DNA from: Panaeolus papilionaceus | Lineage: Eukaryota > Basidiomycota > Agaricomycetes > Agaricales | Direction of reading: 5' to 3' | Assembly (NCBI GenBank): GCA_015501605.1 | Contig: JADNRZ010000007.1 | Coordinates: forward strand, 1,116,001-1,180,000 | Length of the DNA: 64,000 nucleotides | Shown here: piece after piece, positions 1-12,770 of the stretch | Numbering within the stretch: position 1 is the first letter of the stretch | How the letters are laid out: every line of letters begins with the position of its first letter | Position numbers and translations under genes: made by a program | The notes under the pieces: generated by a model | The model's database searches: none | What the model saw: only the letters and a program-made list of their open reading frames with translations | What the model was told of the DNA's origin: nothing

Positions 1-1900
1 AGACAACCAACAGCGAACTCGTAGTCTCCTTCCAATGACGACCTTGATGACGTTTATCATGACCTCTTTGGATATTGCTTGATTAGGAAACTCTGCAAGA
101 ACGTTGAAACTAGCCTCCAGAGCGCGATTTTGAAGGAAAAATAGACGTGGATCGACAGGAAACGCGGGTGGGCCTCATTTGGGACAGACGACGGCGGTAG
201 GACATGTTGTGGTTCAGAACAGAAATTGGTCGATGCACTGACTTGCAACTCCACTCATGTTAACGGTCTAGACTCCACTCACTGTCACATTCATTTCCCA
301 CGATGACCCACCGCTATTCAAATCGATCCAACAGGTGAGGCGCTTACACTTGTCCCCCGACCTCACTCCGCGATCTATTTCTATGCTCACTTGCAAGCGC
401 GAGTTCATTCAACGGAAAATCCTTTATCGATTATGACCCCATGATACTCTTTCAAGCATGAACACGCCACTGAACCCCGGGTTGTGATCTAATCTCAACC
501 TCTGCCTGGTGTTCAAAACATACTCGAGAACTTAAGGAGTTGAGCCTCCGCTGGAGCGAGCGCCAATGATGGAATTTACCTGCAAAGTCACTCTTTTACA
601 CTGTTGACTTTGGTTTGTGAAGCAATACCGTTTTCTCGATATCGGCCGATGCAATGAACTCTCCCCCCTCCTCAGTCGGCACATATACCTACCGGCTTCT
701 GTAAACCAACTATAAAGCCTAATCATTCGTGTGTCAATCTCGGTTAACTGTGGGTATCAAAGTTAACGAACATAGGAGCACCACACCTTCTTAATACAGA
801 ATCATGTATAACGCGCTGGTATCGCTCATCCGGTTACACATAAGACATCCCATCATCCCATGGCCGTCGATGGCGGATTGATCTCAAAAAAGGCGAGAGA
901 CTCCTTAGCAAGCAGTCCTGGGAACCGCAGTGATACCTGATGATCTCCTCTACGCATCCCCAACATGTCGTCCTTTTGTACTTGCACCGTGCAACCAGCA
1001 ATATAACCATAACTTTTCACTACTTCCTACACGTGTAGGGTCTGTGAGACTGATTATGTGCCACCGATGAGAATGGCCTTGGGCTGTGTCAAACATCGTC
1101 GACAATCTCTGTCCCTCGAGCCTCGGAAGAAAGCACATTGTGGATGTCCTCTTAATCAGCTTTCTATTGCCACATACCCCTCAGGGCAAAGGTCCATAAT
1201 GTCACTATCGAAGGGCGCAATGCAAGAGACCTGAGTCGCGGACATTGTGGGCGATGTCAGAGACTGACATTGACAGCGACCCATTCGCACGATTTTGGTC
1301 TAATTCTGGGGGGATTCGAGGCAGCACGTGCCCTTGCCTTAAGCTTAACTCGTTTACACGAGCCGAACGTCAAATTTGACCATGAACGGTATTCAAGGAA
1401 CTGTATGTTTCTGGCCAAATTGAAAAACTATCGACTTTGACTGCCCTTTCGTCGTTCGTCTCTACAGACTTTCTTTGGGCGCCAATCGGACAACGCAACT
1501 CGATTATGATGTCTAACGGTGATAATACAACAATTGGCTCACGATTAAAAATACCTTTTTGCTCAGGTCTCGGGCGTAATAAACACAAATAATAGCGTTG
1601 AATGGTCAACCCAACCCTGGGGTAATTGAGTGCCACACCCATAAAGTACGTAAGGAATGTGTAGGTTTTTATGCCAATTTCCAACAAACTGTCACTTGCC
1701 CTTTTTTGTTGTCAAACCAATCGATTAGTGGCCAATTCGGCCCTTGCAATTATCACTCACAAACGACGGCACAGAGGCCCTATTCGAACATGACCATGAA
1801 GCGGGTTCCCAACCGCAGTGTTTTAGGGGCGTTCGTGACAACGATCGCCAATAATGTCCGCTTTGTTACGGATTTTGGGGCCCAACGTTCCTTTGAACGA
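1..1900. other. Gene-free stretch
   Basis: I see no coding region with continuous frame, splice signals or family motifs here. The open frames on both strands are short, mostly start at non-ATG codons and have no recognisable composition. The right end holds the promoter of the gene that starts at 2037. Confidence 0.5.
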
Positions 1901-1901
1901 G

Positions 1902-1910
1902 TATATAAAG
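1902..1910 (+). promoter_or_regulatory. TATA box of the 148-residue protein gene
   Basis: TATATAAAG lies about 127 bases before the ATG at 2037. It is followed by a C/T-rich leader, a common layout for fungal promoters with a 5' UTR of about 100 bases. The assignment rests on motif and spacing only. Confidence 0.55.
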
Positions 1911-2036
1911 CGTCAAACTTAAATCTATCACCATCATCACACTTTTAACCTTCTCCCACCTCAAACTGTCTCACCTTCCCACTGTAACCCTCCCACTTTC
2001 AGAGCATACTTGCTGTAGACCCTCATATTCCACGAA

Positions 2037-2640
2037 ATGGCATCCGCTCAGAATCTTCTCAATCCCTCGCTCAGGGGTCTCAAGCTCTTTCCTCCTAAAG
2101 AGATCATCTCAAACGAAGCGTACCTCAGAGCTCTGACTTCATTCGCTAAAGGCGCAGAATCGGCAAAAAGTCCCGAGAAGCTCTTAGAGCTCGAAAACTT
2201 TCTTAGGTTCGTACTCACATGACAGGACAGGTGTACCTGTCTATTTAAATCTTAAGCTTAACTTGATATGCTAACGAACCAATTGAATGGATATGATTAG
2301 GGGTCTGTATTATGGTCTTGAGAATGATCTGACGGACGAAGACAAGATTACGCTTGTTGAGCGGGTGGTGCAGCCTCTTATGAACGATCCAAGTTGGAGA
2401 CGGTTTTATAACCTAGCTAAGAGCGGGGGCAATGGTGGTCTCGTTGAACGACCTGGGTCTATCAACGCTGGTGGTACGTTCTATATATCACGATCACCTC
2501 CTCTTTCTAATCTGTTCTCTGTTAATTACCTTGTAGACTCTTCACTGATTGGCGTCCTCCCATACATCATAGACGATTACAAGTACCTCCGAGCGCGGAA
2601 CCCACAGTTCCAAGTAGATACCAAAAATACGGCGTCATAA
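2037..2640 (+). CDS. Small unknown protein, 148 residues
   Basis: I do not recognise the family. Three exons, 2037-2206, 2301-2473 and 2537-2640, join into 149 codons with GT-AG introns (donors GTTCGT and GTACGT, acceptors ATTAG and TGTAG). The product has no signal peptide or obvious membrane helix. It begins MASAQNLLNPSLRGLKLFPP and looks largely helical, with many Leu and charged residues and a Lys/Ser/Glu stretch near residues 40-50. A C-terminal segment reading YIIDDYKYLRARNP suggests a folded end. The start is the first ATG after a TATA box and a pyrimidine-rich leader. The second intron contains no stop in one frame, so an unspliced reading of that part is possible. No neighbour hints at a role. 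Confidence 0.7.
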
Positions 2641-5600
2641 CAGACGCGACACATTGTATTAGCCAGGACTCTAGGTACTGGTGACTGCCAGTGGACTTGT
2701 ATTTTATAGAGACTGTATAGAGAATTGTATGTACGATTAGTGTTTTTTTTTTGGTTTTCATGTTGGGTGCTTATCGACATACATATCCTCGTTGGCATGA
2801 CCCTTGAGTGCACATTGAAATTAATTAGACCTACCGGACTTTCGTCGTCAACGCGACTCGACTCGACGGAGTTCTAACAAGTAGACGGGGTGGACAAAAT
2901 GCCGTTCCGAACCAAGAAGCCCATGCATTTACAGGGAAAAGGCGGTTCTATATAGTCAGCGATACATAGCTAAACCTAATTATACGCCGGCCTTCGGAGC
3001 AAACTGTGTGCAAGTTGTACAAGATAAGTAAGACTCTTGCAAGACCCTTGGAGGATCCTGCACGCCGCTCAGTCCTTACTTACTCGTCCTGCCACCGCAT
3101 ATCCCGGATACGGATACGGATACGGATACGGCTACGGTTCTGTGGTCTTCCGGTTCCACCCTGAATCCTGATTAACCGTCGAGGATCGAAAAACACAAAA
3201 TATGTACTTTCGGCCCTGCGAGCTGAGCCTTCCCCTTCCCCCACCGTGCGCTAGTAATCAGGCTTTCTCGCCGCCCAGGAAGGGCTGAAGGAAGTGACGT
3301 GAACATGACAAATCCTTCGAAGTGGTTCACGTTCTGTATAGAAGGCTAAAGCTTCCAGCACGAACATTCAGTTGCGTTCCGGTGCACGACTCGAATGTGA
3401 GGCATTTATTGTATAAAGCCCTTGTCAATTGTATTGTCCTCGTGTCTGTCAGTAACGGGGTACGTACTTACATACTTATTCTATGAGCAGGAGGCTGGAA
3501 CTCGAGAGAGGGCGGGCGGAAAACCTCAAAGGAAAAGAATTTGAGAAGGGATTCGAAATCCGGCTATTTGGCGGGATACCAGCTGCGTGCCATTGTAGTG
3601 GCTGTCTTCCGCCCACAAGGAAAGGAACGTTATGATTCGTCCTCGAACGACGATCCGAGCTGTGCATGAGCAAATATCATTCGAATTTTTTTTTGTACTA
3701 TTGTGATTTGACAACCGACTCGGGGAATGCACCCACTAAACGCGTCGTCGGAGCTCGAATAAAAATAGACCAGAATGTTGAGTGCTGTTGAAATGAGGCT
3801 GAGATGGACTTTCGAATTGATTCGAGCCGTGCAGAGGCGCTTCGAATCGTGTTGCGTGGCACTGCTGCTTTCGAAAAGAGCGACAAATAGGCATCGAGGC
3901 GGACTCGGTCTGTACAAGTACCTCGAGGAGAGTCCCCCCTGGAAGTACATGTCAAAGTCCAACTTGTTGAACCAGCTCCAGCTCCAGCTCCTCAGCACTT
4001 CGTCACTCAGTCCCATACAAAAGCGTACTATCGAGGTGAATAGTCGGATAAGTACTCAAGGCTTCCTTCGACCCGTTACCCGCTCGTTCATCGCACCTTC
4101 AGAAGAAACTCAAATCGCGCATTGCCAACTCTTTAAATTATAATGAACTTCTCCCCTTCTATCACTGTCAGTGACAAATGAACTCGAAAGAAGTCCGACT
4201 TGTCCGTAGTGCGGTTTTGCCATGTGGCACACTGGCATGGATTCGGGAGGGCAAACACACATAGATGGAAGAGTATATACAGCACACCCGTACCACCCGT
4301 AAAAAAAGAAGGAGAGGAACTCGGACAGATTCTAGTGTGGAAGGGAAACCGATGCAAGTAGCCGAGAGATAATATCGTGGTTCGTCGAAGTTGAGGATCT
4401 CGATTGTTCAGTGGGAATCACGAGGTAAAGAGCAGCTCTCTCTCGGTCTCTGGGCGCTGACGCGAATTAATTTCGAGAAGAGGAATCATTGTGGGTGACT
4501 TCAGGTATTCCCTTTTGATACGAGATAACTGCCAGAATCACACTGGAACATCTTCAGCGAGATAAGCATTAATTCAGCGTACCTATCTACATCACAGCTC
4601 CAATGCAATGAAGGTTCAATTGAGGAAATAGGTTAGCCGAATTATAAGACGCCACACTCGGTCATCCGTTCAAATTCAACGGCGGCGCGATTGTGAGTCT
4701 ACAAACCTCCCAAATGACATAGATTGCACCCTTTCACACTAATTATCTTGGATGACATCGACATGAGAAAATGAATTCATTTGCGCCAGTGGAATGCGAC
4801 TCTGTGTGCCACTTGATGGTGGGCCCGGAGTGTAGAACGGTCTCCGATTATGCTTATCGTGTCGATGAAGCACTGGACTGGGACTCTGCACTACGGTTCC
4901 AGGTGGGATAAAGTATGGGCGTCAGTAGTAAGTCAGCTTCCGAGGAGGTCTTAACAAGAACGACAACATCTTGGATTAACCACGTCTGAAGCGCTTGAGA
5001 GAGACTCAGAGACTCAATTCGAGGACGCTCAATCTAATCATCATTTGGATCCAGCTTATTGAGGATAAATGAGAGACACGTCAGCAGAAAGCTTGAACTC
5101 AGCCGAGTTTGTGATTAAGGCAATGCTGCAAGCGCCGCAAATGCCAGGGCTGAACAAGTTCCGGACTACATACTTCGATAGCGGCGTCGTATAAACCTGA
5201 AATAAGCTTTCAAAATGCACCGAGCGGACATTCAAAGCCTGAGAAAATGTCTGTGCTTGGGTGGCGCTCGTGTAAAAGGAAAGGCTAATGTGGAGTGCAT
5301 TATGGCCACAAGTTGAAGTATCGTTGACTTGAGGGTGACTTGGTTTCACGGTATTAGATGGAGGGACATTCCTCAGTTGGTTTCGGCCGAAAGGTTGAGG
5401 TATTGTACTCATAGGTCGTACGAGCAAGTAAACCAGAATTTTATTCATGACGGCGCTGCAGGATAAAATGTCTATAGTGATCCGTTGAAATCCGTCAGGG
5501 TGATTTATGAATTCGAGGTGATGAATGTAGAGGGGGAATAACCCAACTATGATCAAGAAGAAACAATGGATAATAGAGAAAACGATGGGGAAACAGTTTA

Positions 5601-5954
5601 AGTGGAAAGAGAGATATTCTAAAGCTGGAAACTGTAAGGAAAGCATGGGAGGGGATGAGCATGGGTGTGTGTCAAAAGACACATAAGAAGAGCATAACGG
5701 CAAAATATGACGAGAAAAAGGGAAAATAGAGATACCGTATCAACAGCCTCGAAAGGAGCATTAAAGGTCATCACACGGGTACACCAGCCGACCAAAGTCC
5801 ACCACATTTTCTTTCAGGACCCAAATTTACCCGAAATGAAAACAACGAAACAGAGTTAGGCTTGCATGCCACAGATCCTCTGAGACGACCCACTTCATTT
5901 CATCCGCTGACACACCGTTCTAAATGAACGCCAAACCCTCTGTGACTAGCAGAT
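2641..5954. other. Long stretch without a supported gene
   Basis: About 3.3 kb with no gene I can support. It holds a short CGGATA tandem repeat near 3105 and several open frames without introns, family motifs or plausible starts. The longest is a minus-strand frame at 5056-5703 rich in Phe, Ile, Ser and His. I treat it as chance, but a fast-evolving membrane protein cannot be excluded. The right end is the 3' side of the EXPERA-type gene. Confidence 0.4.
3105..3134. repeat. CGGATA hexanucleotide repeat
   Basis: Four perfect CGGATA units are followed by one CGGCTA variant. The array is short and non-coding as far as I can see, so it is a candidate length-variable microsatellite. Confidence 0.8.
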
Positions 5955-7042
5955 CTAACGCAACTTAGAAGGTGTCGTGGGCCGAGACGACTTGGCGGTC
6001 GATGTCTTCAAGCCTTTAGAGGAGGCAACAGTTTCGCCTGCATCTTGAAGGTGATGGTTCTGAGAAGTCAAAGTCTCATCCGCGTTATGCCTTAGGTCAA
6101 CCTGAGCTGGGAGATTTGACCCTGCTTCCTGATGCGCTTGATGAATCGGCGGTGTGTTGAGAGAAGCGACAATATCGCGCCCTAGGGTAACGACGATCAA
6201 TGAACAGAAGCTGAACCAGACACTGTGAAGACTATCAGTATCATTCATTTACAAGGAGGCGGCGTCGTGAAAATGTCATAGGGGAAAATTGTATAGTTAT
6301 GCAGTAGAGAAGTGCGAGGATACGGTAAAGGGGTGAATATGAAAAGTGAAGGATGGATTTGAACCAGAAAGACTGAGCTTACACGTTTGGAGCGATCCAG
6401 AACTTGAAAATCTCCGCGAAATTGGGATTGTCTGAGTGAGAACAGCGTCCACAGAAGTGTTCTTGAAGTACCCAGATAGTCGTCTTCGATAGGGTCAATC
6501 CAGCCCCAGAAAAGCCAAACAAGGGTGCAATATTGCGTGGGGAGATGTACACCGTATACAGATATGCAGCCTACTCAAGATCAGGGATGGGTAAGCAGAG
6601 ACAGTAGACGGTAAGCATACGTTGAGAGATGTTTCAACAAGGTTTGAAATAGCTGCAAATGTGTCAATAACTGTTGAATTGTGCAGATGTGTTAGAAGAA
6701 AAAAAAACTTCTACCTGCTGCAGGTGCAAATCCAGCTTTATTCAAGTACCCTTGTACGCTGTAAACCTGTAACAAAGAAGTAAGGACGTATTCGGTAATG
6801 TCTAGGACTTGAAGAGAACATACATTATCGATTCTTTCATAGAGTTCAAAACCACTCCAAAACCATCTCAAATCACCCCCTTCCATTGATCGTGGGCTGC
6901 ATTCGTTCATAAATCATGAGACCCCAAAATATGGACAAAAAATCACTGCTCACCGCATAAGAACATAGCCAGCATCCCATAAGATGAGAGGTGCCGTGCA
7001 GATAAACCACAAGGCTATCCAGGTGTATTGCTTGGGAGCCAT
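5955..7042 (-). CDS. EXPERA-domain (EBP/TMEM97-like) membrane protein
   Basis: Six exons on the minus strand, 7042-6954, 6896-6824, 6766-6715, 6652-6621, 6570-6383 and 6222-5955, give 233 residues. The layout matches fungal EXPERA proteins, relatives of emopamil-binding protein and TMEM97, which are small four-helix proteins of the ER. Visible family features are a first helix ending WDAGYVLMRPRSM, then GGDLRWFW and ELYERIDN, a third helix with GFSGAGLTLSKTTIW followed by QEHFCGRCS, and a last helix around WFSFCSLIVVTLGRD. A hydrophilic Thr/Ser/Lys-rich tail of about 70 residues follows. The start is the ATG before APKQYTW, where the first helix begins. Members include sterol isomerases and proteins of unknown role; I cannot tell which activity applies. 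The gene faces away from the PPC decarboxylase gene, with about 880 bases between the two starts. Confidence 0.85.
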
Positions 7043-7919
7043 ATCGTTGTTCAGAGAAACGTGTACAGCTTTGAGAGAGGCAAGCAACTGGGGAGAAGAA
7101 GAAAAGGAGGAAAAACAACGCCAGGAATCCAAGCGCAAAATATGCTCTTCCGGTAGGAAGAGAGACAACACGAGTGTTGTACCTAGAAAGCCGATGGCCG
7201 ACCGGTTTTAGAGAAGATTTCGAAACGGGAAGGACAAGGAATGTTCTCGAGGTTCTAGTTGCTGGACCGCACGTCTCAGAAAGTTCAGAGGATCGGTGCA
7301 GCAAGTTGTGTGGCCTTGAAAATGCCGACGGGATCAGGATTCCACATCGGATTTTTAGAAGCGTTGTGCCTGCCTTTTTGACTGATGGTGATTTCATTGA
7401 AAAAGCCTACTTTTGGGCTCGATGCGGTGATTGGTCGCCATTTTGGTTTTTACCTTCTCGACGTGTCTAGTGTACATAGGGAAATTACTTGTGCCAATAT
7501 TACCTGTCCAATTCATGATTTTGAAGACGTTATCAGCTGAGTTGATTATGGAACATTAAAGAGATATGTGCGGCCTCATAACCCCCAGACCCATAACTGT
7601 GAGAACAGATGAAGACTTTGGCAGCGCTTAACGCGGTAAATGTCTTGAAGTTCACAGGTCAAAGATATCATTGTGTCGAAAGAAAGATGTGAGCTTCATA
7701 GTCATCGGAGCATGGCGCAGAGGTCAAAGAAAACTTTAGTTTGTACGTACTCAATCGTCGTCGTGGTTGTTCGAAGGAATGAAGGGTTATAGCCGACGAA
7801 ATTTTAAGCGGAGCTTGAATTTCTGATGAAGCCCTTCATGTCATCATTCATGTACCCTGTATCGTTTGTCAGCGCTTCATTTCCATCTCATTAACGCGCC
7901 GCTGCTTCAATCTTCTGCT
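7043..7919. other. Divergent intergenic region
   Basis: It lies between the start of the EXPERA-type gene (minus) and the PPC decarboxylase gene (plus), so it should hold both promoters. I see no clear TATA box and no credible ORF. Plus-strand frames at 6984-7470 overlap the first exon of the minus gene and lack family features. Confidence 0.5.
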
Positions 7920-8743
7920 ATGTCTTTTGTTGCTGCTTCTGAACGTCGAGAAGGTCATATTCATGTTTTATTAATAACAACAGGCAGCGTTGCATCAATT
8001 AAGGCACCTTTAATAGTCGAAGAACTCCTCAAAGTTTGTCAAGCCATGGCATGACTGAAGTACTAATAAAAATTTACATGGTGTAAAATGCCAGTATCAA
8101 AATGTCCTAGTGCAAGTGGTGGCTACTAAGGCCTCGTTGACATTTTTCAGCCCATCAGATGTACGGAAATCTGGTGTGCACGTATGGACAGACGACGATG
8201 AGTGGTCGGCATGTCACCCATCTGCCATCGTTCTTCGCACAGGACTGACAATGTACGACCAGCCTAACTACAAAATAGGTGACCCCATTCTCCACATTGA
8301 GCTTAGGAGATGGGCCGACATCGTTCTTGTGGCACCATGTTCTGCAAATACGATAGCTAAAATTGCCAATGGTCTCTGTGACAATCTTGTGGTAAGTCTC
8401 TCAATTGTACTGACCATACCTCCGAGTTAAAAGCCACAGACATCTCTTATGCGTGCTTTGGCACCCTCAACACCAACATACATCTTCCCGGCCATGAATA
8501 CCATGATGTACGAACATCCGCTGACTCCTGAACACATCCGCGTCTTGCAAGAGGTTATAAAGTATAACGTTGTCGGACCCATAGGAAAAGCACTAGCCTG
8601 TGGTGATGTTGGTACGTTATTACTGAATTATCGAACATTTAGGGCGCTGATTTCCAATTTTCTTAGGTTTAGGTGCAATGACAGAGTGGAGGGATATCGT
8701 ATCCATTGTGGTTGATAAATTTCAACTGAAATTAAAGGATTGA
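7920..8743 (+). CDS. Phosphopantothenoylcysteine decarboxylase (PPCDC/Hal3-like)
   Basis: This flavoprotein converts 4'-phosphopantothenoylcysteine to 4'-phosphopantetheine in CoA synthesis. Exons 7920-8033, 8095-8391, 8440-8611 and 8667-8743 give 219 residues. Family signatures are the N-terminal FMN-binding strand and loop LLITTGSVASIKAP, VQVVATKASLTFF, the active-site His in LHIELRRWAD, APCSANTIAKIANGLCDN, the substrate-binding PAMNTMMYEHPLT, and the Cys-containing flap LACGDVGLGAM, in which the last intron is spliced. All key residues (His, Asn, Cys) are present, so the enzyme should be active. There is no long acidic tail like those of yeast Hal3/Vhs3. About 20 extra residues sit between DDEWS and KIGDP; no credible intron removes them. 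The ATG at 7920 is chosen because it begins MSFVAASERREG just before the first strand. Confidence 0.92.
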
Positions 8744-9059
8744 TCCTTTCTCAACCTGCTGTTGACTCGTCGAGTGCACCTGCTTAATATGAAAACCTAC
8801 CTGGTTGGCAAAGATTATAATGTGTGCAAAACAACTTATTCCTGTTTACTTGTCAAGCCCGGAATAACATCTTCGGTGTTTCTAGCAACTTGTGAGCAAT
8901 CCTTCTCTCTGTGGTGCCGCTCTCTCTCGATCGTCCTCATAACCCTCCACATATCACATCGATTCTTACCTCATTCACCCCCAGGAAATACTTATATATA
9001 TGGTGTTTCTCATGTTTCACCTTCGTTGTAAATATTATCTTCAGTACTCGCCCGTCACC

Positions 9060-12000
9060 ATGTGGTCACGTATTTCCAGTTGGTTATCTCCCTTCATTGA
9101 AGTAGTCAAAGAGAAGGTCTCGCTCTTTGTTAAAATTATCTCGCCCACTCTTAAACAAGATCTCTCGGCCTGCCCCTCCGTCGGACGCTCTGTTTATCGT
9201 CATGAAACGACCCCGTTATCTTTTATCGCCACACTTTTCAAGCCATTCAGCCAAACGCCCGCATCAGACATTGAGAAAGCAACGAATACGCAAACTGAGG
9301 GTCAGTCATTTCGACGCACCATAATTTCCTGCAGCTGCTCATCCCGTCTAGACGTAATAATAGGACGGCGTTTTTCCAGACCCAAAAAATGGATTGGTGC
9401 TCGACCTGAGCAAAAGCGGGAGTCGTGTACGACCATTCCATCCTTCTTTGTTGGAGAAGCAAGCCAAGCGGACGATGAATGGCACATCCGTTATCGGCGG
9501 GATGTTCTTGGGATTGTCTCCCCGCCCACTCAAGCTAGTGCCCGCCTTCCGTCAGCTACATCTTCCATGAACGATGTCACAACCCCCGAAGAACCTTCGC
9601 CATTATCCTACACCAACGATAGCTACGGTCTCTCGCCAAACGACGGAGATATCCCGGACGAAAGCGACATATCCGACGAAGTCATTACGCCATCGTCGTC
9701 CTCCGACTCGCCTCTGACAATCCAAATATTTTCACCGCGTATAAGCAACACCCCCACTATAGATAACCTCGCCATGGGACTCCATACACCGTTTACCCCA
9801 GACAGGATCCAAAAACCTTTGCCAATCGACACCGATCCATACGATCTCATGTTCCATCTCTTCGGTGATGAATTCACCAGGATGGATGAAGCCAGCATCG
9901 CCAAATTACTTGCAACCAATGAGATCTTCTCCGTCCCTACGGCATCCGTTGGACTCGCCATAGAACTCGCACTCTCCAACGAAAACGTACTCGCAGATAT
10001 TCCATGGGTGCCCGCGCGTTCTACACTTACGGCGGACGGACTGGCCCGTTTGAGCGCTCTAAGTAAGAGCTCTTGCATCCAAAGAAGCTCTCGTTCTCGC
10101 GTTGATGGTGACATCGCCATTAATCCTGACGCCCCAATATCTTCATCAGAAGACATGCCTAGTAGCCACGTTTCTTTCATGGAAGACTCTGCCGACTTTG
10201 TCGTCACGAAGGAAGCTGGGGATTCTCCTGCTCTACGACCTATTTTGATCCCCATGGATGAAGGAATTAATACCGCGGAAATTCACGATGCTGATGGTGC
10301 AACTCCACCTACTACCATTATGTATCGTGGCCAATCACCCTCTCTACCCAACATCCCCACCAACGACGCTGACAACGACACGCTTGAAGATTTCCCTCTG
10401 TTTATGGCCATGGCAGAGCAGGCAGCGAATGGCCGGTCGACCGGAAATGGCGAGAACAATGCCACATCCCCTCTAGAGTTTACCGATGTGTTCTCCTCTC
10501 CCGACACTCTCACCAGTAACTCCTCTCCAGAACTCTCCACTCCTGTCCAGACTACAGATATCGACACCTCTCCTTCAGTTTACTCGTGCCGGACACTGGA
10601 TCACGACATGCGGGCTGCATGTATCACCGATGACGCGCAGGGTAGTCCCCATGTCGTTAAGCTTGAGGAACAGCACATCGGTCAGGCTCTCGACGAAAGT
10701 GAAGATCTCGAGGATGATCGAGATATCGTCATTAGATGTACGTGGTCGCTCTATCTTCATTTTTCCAGAAGCTAATTTGCGCTGACCTCGAACCAGATAA
10801 ACGTCAAGGAGTCTTCATTCCAGTACCCCCGCCTCCTGCTCCATCTCAAGTGACGAGAACACCTTCTGTACGGCAGCCAGTGTCTATGATACCACTTCGC
10901 GGAGTCAACGTCAGGCGCACTCGTCTCCCCATTAGGAGGAGTGCTTCGAAACCTAGTCTCTCCGGATTTGTCAACGCAGTTGTGCAGGCCGCGTCGTTAC
11001 GTCCCTCCAGGCCTTTGGAGACTGTCAAGGTTCGTACGACGACACCATCAGTCCAACTCGCCGTGGAAAAGCAGGACCCATTTGCCCACCTGAACTCATC
11101 CTTCCACGCGGATCGCCACTGCATGTTCAAAGCCGATATTAGTAATTTGGATATATATCGAGTACCGAGCCCGAAGCCATTACCCCCAACTCCCAAACAT
11201 GACACCGAACCTCAGGACCCTGCATTCACGGATTTGATTCCCACCTATGTCTATGATTATTCAGCACTCAACACCAAAAACGATAGTTCAAGCTCTAGTA
11301 ATTCAGTCACAGCTCAACCTACCCCCCAACAACCCCAAAAATCGTTTCTCATGGATAATTTATCTGGTATGTTCTCCCTGTCTTCCTACGAATCCGTGCA
11401 CCCATTATATTGCCTTCGTAGGATGTCCCACACAAGCTACTTGTCCTATAATTCCCATCAATACTGTCGGCTCTCGTTTCCGGTCTACCTATCCTAAGCC
11501 CCTTCCAAACAAACCACTATCCATATTGGACATCTATGACCGTGTTTCACACATACGTAAACAGCAGAAGCGCAAACACTGCCAAAATTTTCGTCTTACA
11601 ACCATCACAGAACACCTGGATGACTTCAGCGATGATACACCGACTACAGACTCTTCGTCGGAATTTGCCTCCTCTAGCGATCTTGATGACTGCTATTCTC
11701 CTCTCTCTGGTCCTCATGTTACCCCGCCTAGTTTTGTAACTTGTCCTCTGATTTCGATCTCGCCGCCTTCAGTCTCTTCGATTTGTTTGGATCTCTCTCT
11801 CTCTGTTCCCGTTCCTTTTTCTGTCTCGGATTTTTCTTCGTCTACTATGGATTCTTTTGGAAATGAACGTCCTCGGCTCTTATCGATTTGTACCGTTTCT
11901 ACGCGTCTCGCATCTTTGTCTACGTCTTCTCGATATGTATCGGACCAAACCCTCTGCGATCAAGGAAAAAACATCGAACCCAGCAACCATTCTGTCGCGC

Positions 12001-12770
12001 CCAAGGAAATTTTGAAACATAAGCGCCGCAACTTTACTATTACCTGCCCTGATGACCTAGAGTCCTCACGGCGTACATTGGCCGACATGCGCATAAATGA
12101 TCCACCGCTTCCCCGCCTCTTGCCACCTGCGCCTATTTCGGGTGCCGACGATCATTCTATTGGTCTTCCAGCTTTGGAAGATATTCTCGTCGTCAATGAA
12201 AACTATGTCTCTGGTTTGGCTCTCCCCGAGGGATCACCTCCGCGAAGGGTATCTGCTCCTTCCACTTGCCCCTTCGCGGCCGCTGCCGCCGCCGCCGCCG
12301 CTCGTGCTGCAGCCCTTGGCGAAATTCGCCACTCAGGATCAAATGTCCCAATATCTGCTGCTTTATACTCTCGTCGACAATCTGTCGTCCACGCACACCG
12401 TGAACCTCGCATCTGCAACAAGCCACGTAAGCGACCGCTTCACCTCGTCGCTAAAACTGGCAACATTACGTCGAACCTCAAGCCACTTGTCTTGCCCATC
12501 AAGCTTGCTCTTCGCGAGGCGAACGAGGTGAACATGAGGCTGAGCTCTAAGCTTGAGGCACTCGGAACGCCTGATTTATCTTATGAATCAGCTACACTGG
12601 TCGATTCCAGGACATTGGAATCGAACATATCTTCTTCGACGGCTATTGCTGCCCTCATTGAATTGCTAGACGCGGCAGGCGTTCCTCAGGTTGCTGGGGC
12701 ACCCAGCTCGTCCCATGGTTCCAGCACGTCGTCTCGGAGGATCAGTCCTGAATGGGGCGTTGCATTCTAA
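9060..12770 (+). CDS. Large disordered Ser/Pro/Thr-rich protein, 1198 residues
   Basis: I do not recognise the family. Exons 9060-10737, 10797-11366 and 11422-12770 join in frame. Almost the whole chain is low-complexity Ser, Thr, Pro and Asp, typical of intrinsically disordered regulatory proteins. More ordered-looking parts are the N-terminal amphipathic segment WSRISSWLSPFIEVVKEKVS, a stretch around DPYDLMFHLFGDEFTRMDEA (about residues 260-340), LSILDIYDRVSHIRKQQKRK after the second intron, and a C-terminal helical part from about residue 1060 that follows an alanine run (GCC/GCG codons near 12276-12300). The ATG at 9060 is preferred over an upstream GTG because the residues between them look like leader sequence. 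The phase-1 reading excludes the earlier acceptor at 10768, since it would create a stop. There are no catalytic motifs. Confidence 0.75.

Noticed and set aside
3630..4143. Overlapping frames of about 120-130 codons on both strands
   Set aside because: Neither strand shows a family motif or splice sites; mutual shadows.
5056..5703. 215-codon open frame on the minus strand, rich in Phe, Ile and Ser
   Set aside because: No family motif, no convincing intron pattern, composition as expected from A/T-rich non-coding DNA; kept only as a remark in the gene-free entry.
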